Part shown: positions 59,159 through 64,000 of the stretch, piece after piece
How positions within the stretch are numbered: position 1 is the stretch's first letter
Layout of the letters: every line of letters starts with the position of its first letter
From: Candidatus Dojkabacteria bacterium
Lineage (GTDB): Bacteria > Patescibacteria > Dojkabacteria > B142 > JAFGFJ01
Length of the DNA: 64,000 nucleotides
Direction: 5' to 3'
NCBI GenBank assembly: GCA_016931155.1
Contig: JAFGFJ010000006.1
Location: forward strand, 310,001-374,000
Program-made: the position numbers and the translations under genes
The notes under the pieces: generated by a model
What the model saw: the letters and a program-made list of their open reading frames with translations, nothing else
Databases searched by the model: none
What the model was told of the DNA's origin: nothing

Positions 59159-60433
59159 TCAAGTCTCTGTGCATGAGTAGCTCTTCCCGCAGCACTTCAA
59201 ATTCCTGTCGTAAGTAGACGGGTCACCGTTCTTTACGTATTTTAAGACCTTTCCGCAGATGTCACATCTCACCGGGTCGGGTCTGTCAGGGGTTGGTTGA
59301 GGTTCAAACCCCGGATTCAATATCGAGTTTACTCTTCCGAATGTGCTGAACTTTTCCGATATACCGCAGGCGCTCATCACATAACCTTCTTGTCTCATAA
59401 GTCTGGCTTGAGCATATCTATCCATTTTTTGAAAATCTGAGAAACCTCCATCTTGATCGTAATTAATCCCTGTTTCTAGCTTCATTACATCATGTATATA
59501 TTTTCTAAATCCGAACTGCAGGACTGCCATTGTTTCATTGATGAAGGAAAGTTCTTTAGAAATATTTTCCCCTTTATTCAATTTTGCGGCCGTCGCCGTA
59601 ATCAATGTTCTAAATTCCTCCCTGACTCTTTCCCAAACAAACGTCTTTGCATAAGCCTCAATTAATCTAATTTTCATTTCTTCGAGACCTTTTGTTCTTT
59701 GTTCTATAAAATCGGTTATGATTCTGAGTTTGTTGTCATCAAAGAAGCCTGATGATGCCATTATGCTTAAATCTGAAAGATTATTGCTGTCTGTATTAAT
59801 TGCCAATTCATTCAGTAGTTCCTCATAATCAAGAGTCGAAGTTGCGGGTAGCCATTTTTGTATAACTTTCTCGGTACCATTTTCATTTATAAATAAAAAG
59901 ATGGTGTCGTTCCCCAGATAACCTCTTTTTTTTGCTTCTTCGGTAAGTGGCGGGCTTGGGCTGAATTCTACAAAATTTCTTTTATCTCCCATCTGTCTTG
60001 CTCTTCTGAGTTTTTCATAATTGCTCAGATTTATTGTGTTTCTTAAGATTTCAAATTCAGGAATTTGCCCGCTCGCATTATTTATTGCTTCTCTATAGAT
60101 TTCGTCAAGTGTTCTGTTTCCTGTTGCGAGCTTCCACGGTAAATTGCTCTTATCCCAAGGGAGGCTGTATTCATATATTGCAGTAGTTTCTGCGATGGGA
60201 TGCTCAACGATCTGGGTGTATATGTCGGTAAGGCTTTCTGTCAATGCAATGTTCAACAATGCCTCCCTTTCCTCTCCTCCAGCAGATTGGATAGCTTTTA
60301 GAGCCTGAAGTACATAGTTTATTGAGTTTGAGTATCTGTTTGAATACTGCGCCCTGATAGAATCCATACTTAAATCTGCTTTATTGATCGCAAATCTCGA
60401 CGGTTGTATTTCCTGTATGGCTGTTTCGCTCAT
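59159..60433 (-). CDS. Unknown protein with C-terminal zinc ribbon, under a cobalamin riboswitch
   Basis: 424 residues, not recognised. Mostly helical and soluble, no signal peptide or membrane segment. The C-terminal 45 residues form a likely zinc site: RCDICGKVLKY, then LKCCGKSYSC (CxxC plus further cysteines) after a Pro/Asp-rich linker. I see no B12-binding DxHxxG motif, no ribonucleotide reductase motif and no transporter features, so its link with cobalamin is unexplained. Its mRNA starts at 60606 and carries the riboswitch. A 14-codon upstream frame overlaps its ATG (ATGA). Downstream on the same strand is tRNA-Gly. Confidence 0.8.
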   Translation of the reverse strand: MSETAIQEIQPSRFAINKADLSMDSIRAQYSNRYSNSINYVLQALKAIQSAGGEEREALLNIALTESLTDIYTQIVEHPIAETTAIYEYSLPWDKSNLPWKLATGNRTLDEIYREAINNASGQIPEFEILRNTINLSNYEKLRRARQMGDKRNFVEFSPSPPLTEEAKKRGYLGNDTIFLFINENGTEKVIQKWLPATSTLDYEELLNELAINTDSNNLSDLSIMASSGFFDDNKLRIITDFIEQRTKGLEEMKIRLIEAYAKTFVWERVREEFRTLITATAAKLNKGENISKELSFINETMAVLQFGFRKYIHDVMKLETGINYDQDGGFSDFQKMDRYAQARLMRQEGYVMSACGISEKFSTFGRVNSILNPGFEPQPTPDRPDPVRCDICGKVLKYVKNGDPSTYDRNLKCCGKSYSCTET

Positions 60434-60474
60434 TTCATTTCAGAAACGAGCAGTGTTGAAGAATTAATTTTCAT
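60430..60474 (-). CDS. Possible 14-residue leader peptide
   Basis: ATG at 60474 opens MKINSSTLLVSEMK and its TGA overlaps the ATG of the 424-residue gene (ATGA), the usual geometry for coupled translation. Its ATG lies in the loop of a 7-bp hairpin (CGAGCAG at 60481-60487 with CTGCTCG at 60447-60453, minus strand). It may be chance in a short leader. Confidence 0.35.
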   Translation of the reverse strand: MKINSSTLLVSEMK

Positions 60475-60503
60475 GGCTTTCTGCTCGGAAAGATAAAATA
60501 ATC

Positions 60504-60605
60504 TTGGCTGGTTTTCTGGCTTTTCCAGTGATGGAATTACAGTTGCGGCACAGCAGCGGTATTTCACCGCTTTTCCCATTTAATCCCGAAAAGAGAACCT
60601 GAAAT
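60504..60605 (-). promoter_or_regulatory. Cobalamin (vitamin B12) riboswitch
   Basis: On the minus strand the conserved core appears in order: AGGTTC, ATTAAATGGGAA, the P5 hairpin GCGGT-GAAAT-ACCGC, the B12-box stretch TGTGCCGCAACTGTAA, a short hairpin TTCCA/TGGAA, and AAGCCAGAAAACCAGCC. This matches the family consensus (AAAGGGAA, GGTGAAAxxCC, GCCGCAACTGTAA, GCCAGxxxACC). The region after the B12 box is short, as in compact variants. It lies between a promoter and the 424-residue gene, about 70 bases before its ATG. No T-run follows, so control is probably at translation. Confidence 0.85.
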
Positions 60606-60634
60606 ATACTAGAGTAAAAATTATAATTTTGCAA
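60606..60634 (-). promoter_or_regulatory. Promoter upstream of the cobalamin riboswitch
   Basis: Minus-strand TTGCAA (60629-60634), 17-base spacer, TAGTAT (60606-60611). Transcription would start at about the first base of the riboswitch core. Confidence 0.55.
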
Positions 60635-60639
60635 GAAGT

Positions 60640-61044
60640 GTAGGTCTGATGTATTTGATGTACAACTTCAAGACCTATGTAGCAACTGAGACTCTACGGG
60701 CTGTACAGGTTCATGAACATATGCAACAGCCATAGTAGAATACGTTGATGTTTCAAATTATTAATGATTCAAACAAAACGGTTGTTGTATAACGAGTTTA
60801 ATCTTTAATATGTTTCATCACACGATAGAGAAGGCGAGTAAAATCAGCTTATTTTTTTCATTAACTGTAGAGACTCTTACAGAGAGCCAAGGATAAACTA
60901 GATGCTTGTTATGTATTATATGTAAGACAAGCAAACTCTCAATGAAGGAAGTAGTAGAGACCACGGCTAAGTTTTGCTCATCATTATTGTTGATCTTTTG
61001 CCAAATGAATTGTACTCTGTATTAGTCAGATTCCTGCCCTAATT
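60640..61044. other. 405-base gap between the riboswitch and flavodoxin
   Basis: No convincing gene. It holds inverted repeats: GGCTGT/ACAGCC (60699-60731) around a perfect GTTCATGAAC palindrome (60709-60718), and GCTTGT/ACAAGC (60904-60932). A 27-codon plus-strand ORF lies at 60942-61025 (MKEVVETTAKFCSS...). Weak -35/-10 pairs for flavodoxin occur near 60990-61025. None is strong enough for a separate entry. Confidence 0.3.
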
Positions 61045-61500
61045 ATGCAAATAGTATATGCCTCAACATCAGGGAATGTTGAAGTTGTGGTTGAAAAAGT
61101 AAGTGAGGTCTTAACAGAGAAGGGTATAGTTAATCGACTGCACAGATCAGAGCAGACCTCGATTGATCTAATAAGAAATAACAGTCTTTTTGTTCTTGCT
61201 ACTTCTACATGGGAACACGGTGAGATAAACCCGTTCTTCAATAAGCTTCTTGCAAAAATAAAAAAAGAGGATTTAAGTAGAAAAAATGCGGCTTTTATTG
61301 GGCTGGGTGATATGCGATATGAGCCAATACTTTTTAATCAGGGTATTAAAATTCTTAAAGATGTCTGGATGGATAAAGGAGGAGGAATTCTCCATGAACT
61401 TCTCTTGATAAATGGAGAGCCTTACGGAATTCTGGATTCGAGGGTGAGTAAATGGGCACTTGGTTTAGCTGAAGATATTAGGAAAAATGACAAACAATAG
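61045..61500 (+). CDS. Flavodoxin
   Basis: FMN electron carrier of 151 residues. The phosphate-binding loop near the N-terminus is ASTSGNVEVV. The flavin-flanking loops are TSTWEHGEIN (about 53-62) and GLGDMRYEP (about 91-99). Its end overlaps the oxidoreductase alpha gene by 14 bases, so it very likely serves as the electron partner of that enzyme. In most bacteria this enzyme uses ferredoxin. Confidence 0.88.
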   Translation: MQIVYASTSGNVEVVVEKVSEVLTEKGIVNRLHRSEQTSIDLIRNNSLFVLATSTWEHGEINPFFNKLLAKIKKEDLSRKNAAFIGLGDMRYEPILFNQGIKILKDVWMDKGGGILHELLLINGEPYGILDSRVSKWALGLAEDIRKNDKQ

Positions 61501-63229
61501 ATTAGTCATAAAAATATGCGGTAGCTCGGGACAGGGAATAAACTCTGTTGGGGAACTTACTGCAAAGGCTATCAAGAAGCTTGGTTACAAGCTCTTTGGC
61601 TACAGAGAGTACCCATCACTGATTAGAGGTGGGTTTGCAAGTTATCAGATAGATTTTTCGGATAATACTTTGAGATCATCTTCAAAAAAAAGCGACGTGC
61701 TCATAAGTCTTGGACGTATTGCTACACATAAGTATTTGAAAGATTTAAATTCTTCAGGAATACTTATTCATTCTCTCAAAGGGATGAAATTCGAGCAGGA
61801 TGAGGAGAAATTTATAAAAGAAAACAGAATAAAAGTAATTTTTCTTGATGCTTTTGATATGGCAGATAAGCTTGGAGGAAAAACAATAATTGCAAACATC
61901 ATTCTTTTCGGTTTAATGTGGAAAGTATTTGCGTTTCCAATTGAAGTTGTTGACGAAACTGTCAGGGAGGTTTTCGCTGGTAATCCAAAGTACATCGAGC
62001 TTGATCTAAAAGCATTTGAGGCGGGATACAATTTCGATCTTTCCGGTGTAGAACAAATAAAAGTGCCATTTAAAAAAAATGAGAAGTGGAAGAATTCCAT
62101 GATTATAACCGGGAATGCGGCGGTAGCACTAGGTTCTATTTCAGCAGGAGTAAGAGCATATTATAGCTACCCAATGACACCTTCTTCATCTATTCTTTCA
62201 TACCATGCGGACTTTTATAAAGATACAGGGGTTTTGGTTAAGCAAGCTGAAGATGAAATCACGGCAATTCAGATGGCTATAGGTAGTATGTTTATGGGAA
62301 CGCGGGCTCTTGTCGCCACTTCAGGAGGTGGTTTTGATCTCATGACGGAAACGATTTCTTTGTCTGGAATGACTGAAACTCCACTTGTATGTGTTATAGG
62401 GCAACGACCAGGTCCAGCAACTGGTCTTCCTACCTGGACAGCAGATGGTGATCTAAATCTTGCAATTTATGCAGGGCATGGAGAATTTCCAAGATGTGTT
62501 ATTGCGGCAAGTGATCTGGAATCAGTTTATACGCTTACTCAAAGAGCTTTTGATATCGCTGAAAAATATCAGATACCTGTTCTGATGCTAACAGATAAAC
62601 AAATTGCTGAGGCTCTTTTCAATATTGACTCTTTTCCAAAAGACTCTGAAGTAAAGAGGTATCTGGTTGAGGGTGATGAATTGAAAAGATTAATTTCTTC
62701 TGACAGGTATAAGTTTGTGAATAATGGAATATCGAGCAGGTGGCTACCTGGATCATCGGAAGCAACTTTTGTAGCAAATGGTGATGAGCATATGGAAGAT
62801 GGAAGTGTAAACGAAGAAGCAGTAAATGCAAAACAAATGATGGAAAAGAGAATGAAAAAGCTGGAAACTCTATATCAAGAACTACCCAGTCCGATGCTTT
62901 ATGGAGAGGAAACTGCTGATATTGTTTTTGTAGGATGGGGAAGTGCTAAGGCTGCAATTTTGGATGCTATGGATCAGTTGAAAAAGGCGAAGTCAAGTCA
63001 AAGTATATCCTACCTCCATTTTGACTATATTTATCCATTAAAAACAGAGGAAATTATGGATTTGTCAGAAAAAGCAAGGAAGGTTGTGCTTGTAGAAAAT
63101 AATTATTCTGGACAATTGGGCAATTTAATTGTACAAAAAACTGGTTATAGATTTAATGAGCTACTTCTGAAGTACGATGGAAGACCGTTTTTTGTGGAGG
63201 ATATATTAAATTATTTAAAGAAGCTATGA
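61487..63229 (+). CDS. 2-oxoacid:acceptor oxidoreductase, gamma-alpha fusion subunit
   Basis: 580 residues. Residues 1-190 are the gamma domain (CGSSGQGINSVGELTAKAIKKLGY, YPSLIRGGFASYQI). From about 200 the alpha (pyrimidine-binding) domain follows: YYSYPMTPSSSIL, QAEDEITAIQMAIGSMFMGTRALVATSGGGFDLM and GLPTWTADGDL. The fusion is the KorA type found in 2-oxoglutarate- and other 2-oxoacid oxidoreductases. It makes or uses acyl-CoA with CO2 and two electrons. Substrate cannot be told from sequence. It overlaps flavodoxin by 14 bases and the beta gene by 4. Confidence 0.9.
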   Translation: MTNNRLVIKICGSSGQGINSVGELTAKAIKKLGYKLFGYREYPSLIRGGFASYQIDFSDNTLRSSSKKSDVLISLGRIATHKYLKDLNSSGILIHSLKGMKFEQDEEKFIKENRIKVIFLDAFDMADKLGGKTIIANIILFGLMWKVFAFPIEVVDETVREVFAGNPKYIELDLKAFEAGYNFDLSGVEQIKVPFKKNEKWKNSMIITGNAAVALGSISAGVRAYYSYPMTPSSSILSYHADFYKDTGVLVKQAEDEITAIQMAIGSMFMGTRALVATSGGGFDLMTETISLSGMTETPLVCVIGQRPGPATGLPTWTADGDLNLAIYAGHGEFPRCVIAASDLESVYTLTQRAFDIAEKYQIPVLMLTDKQIAEALFNIDSFPKDSEVKRYLVEGDELKRLISSDRYKFVNNGISSRWLPGSSEATFVANGDEHMEDGSVNEEAVNAKQMMEKRMKKLETLYQELPSPMLYGEETADIVFVGWGSAKAAILDAMDQLKKAKSSQSISYLHFDYIYPLKTEEIMDLSEKARKVVLVENNYSGQLGNLIVQKTGYRFNELLLKYDGRPFFVEDILNYLKKL

Positions 63230-64000
63230 ATTGCAGTAAATGTATACAAATGTTTGATTATTATTCTGATAATATTTTTACCTGGTGCACCAACTGTGGT
63301 AACTACGGAATTTTTTCAGCAGTAAAGAGGGCACTTGTTGCGGAAGAAATCGATCCGAAGGATGCTCTTCTCTGTTTTGATATTGGTTGTAATGGAAATG
63401 GATCGGACAAAATAAGTGGGTACAGATTCCACGGACTTCATGGGAGAGTTCTACCGTTTGCTGCTGGTGCAAGTCTTGCAAATAGAAAAATTAAAGTCAT
63501 TGCCTTCGGTGGAGATGGCGGTACTTTGAGTGAAGGTATTAATCATCTTGTACATTCTGTAAGATCAAATTATGATTTCACCTTTATTCTCCATAACAAC
63601 GAAAACTACGGATTAACAACTGGACAAGCGTCTCTGACAACGAGAAAGGGTAAACCAATGAATGCTGCTCCCGATGGGGTAGTAGTGGAACCAATGAATG
63701 TTATGGAATTTATTTTAGGGCTAAAACCGTCCTTTGCAGCAAGAGCTTTCTCTGGAGATGTGAAGCATATGACCGAAATAATAAGAGCTGGAATTAAACA
63801 CCGCGGGTTTTCTTTTATTGAGATTCTTCAAAATTGTACGACGTATAATGCAGAGACACCTCATGAATGGTATCAAGAGAGGGTTTATGATATTTCGAAA
63901 TTAAAAGGATATAACAAAGCTGATTTGGAATCTGCGAAGGAAGTTTCGAAGGATCTGGAGGAAAATATTGCGACTGGTGTATTGTACGAAGATGAAGATA
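63226..64000 (+). CDS. 2-oxoacid:acceptor oxidoreductase, beta subunit (partial)
   Basis: Runs off the right edge; 258 residues present. It starts at the ATG overlapping the alpha stop (ATGA). The TPP-binding subunit: WCTNCGN with cluster cysteines near the start, DIGCNGNGSDK, HGLHGRVLPFAAGASLA, FGGDGGTLSEGINH (Mg-TPP motif GDGG...N) and NNENYGLTTGQ. These are the usual beta-subunit blocks in order. The N-terminal MNCSKC adds a CxxC. With flavodoxin and the alpha gene it forms one operon. Confidence 0.92.
   Translation, partial: MNCSKCIQMFDYYSDNIFTWCTNCGNYGIFSAVKRALVAEEIDPKDALLCFDIGCNGNGSDKISGYRFHGLHGRVLPFAAGASLANRKIKVIAFGGDGGTLSEGINHLVHSVRSNYDFTFILHNNENYGLTTGQASLTTRKGKPMNAAPDGVVVEPMNVMEFILGLKPSFAARAFSGDVKHMTEIIRAGIKHRGFSFIEILQNCTTYNAETPHEWYQERVYDISKLKGYNKADLESAKEVSKDLEENIATGVLYEDED

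Noticed and set aside
1..64000. CRISPR arrays, insertion sequences, prophage genes
   Set aside because: No spaced direct repeats, transposase, integrase or phage-like gene was seen on either strand.
1..64000. UGA recoding as in Gracilibacteria/Absconditabacteria
   Set aside because: Several well-defined genes (for example infA, PrgI and the oxidoreductase alpha gene) end in TGA, and no conserved protein reads through TGA.

Overview
The window is AT-rich bacterial DNA read with the standard code (TGA, TAA and TAG all end genes). It most likely belongs to a Candidate Phyla Radiation (Patescibacteria) genome. The grounds are: a compact ribosomal gene cluster that lacks rpmD (L30) between rpsE and rplO; no adk between secY and map; genes typical of that group (DUF4012, PrgI/TraC-like/VirB4, YugP peptidase, sortase, DUF11 protein); very tight gene packing; and almost no Shine-Dalgarno sequences. 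I cannot fix the phylum. Microgenomates, Dojkabacteria or a relative would all fit.

Layout. 1-4.8 kb: Suf Fe-S assembly genes (sufC, start of sufB), an LCP envelope enzyme, a [3Fe-4S]-type ferredoxin and a WecA/MraY-like glycosyl-1-phosphate transferase with a membrane partner. 4.9-12 kb: nusA-ylxR, rlmN, fusA and tuf. 12-28.7 kb: one long ribosomal run from rpsJ to rpsI that also carries secY, map, infA and rpoA, plus an unrecognised membrane-anchored coiled-coil gene between rplC and rplD. 28.9-39.1 kb: envelope and secretion genes: PMT mannosyltransferase, PEGA protein, an SDR-DUF4012 fusion, greA, then PrgI, TraC-like and VirB4. 39.1 kb: RNase P RNA. 39.5-48.8 kb: mostly minus strand, with YugP, SecA, sortase, ThpR and a CAP protein, around a plus-strand cysteine-rich DUF11 protein. 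48.9-56.6 kb: gltX, a transglutaminase-like protein without its triad, a PEP-synthase-like pseudoenzyme, a lipoprotein and a secreted nucleoside hydrolase. 56.7-60.6 kb, minus strand: an AttH/CrtC-like protein, a methyltransferase, tRNA-Gly(UCC), and an unknown zinc-ribbon protein under a cobalamin riboswitch. 61 kb to the end: flavodoxin plus a 2-oxoacid oxidoreductase (alpha/gamma fusion and a partial beta subunit).

Control. Intrinsic terminators sit just before the coding start of nusA, fusA, tuf, rpsJ, rplC and, more weakly, infA. For nusA and fusA the upstream gene is divergent and a good promoter lies just before the hairpin, so these hairpins look like attenuators rather than ends of upstream genes. 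Most promoters recognised have an extended -10 (TGnTATAAT-like) close to the start codon.

The points most worth following are the B12 riboswitch on an unknown gene, the repeated leader terminators, EF-Tu with NIFD in place of NKxD, the foreign gene inside the ribosomal operon, the twin CCATWATGG operator at the nucleoside hydrolase, and several enzymes that appear to have lost their catalytic residues. All identifications come from reading the sequence; no database search was run.
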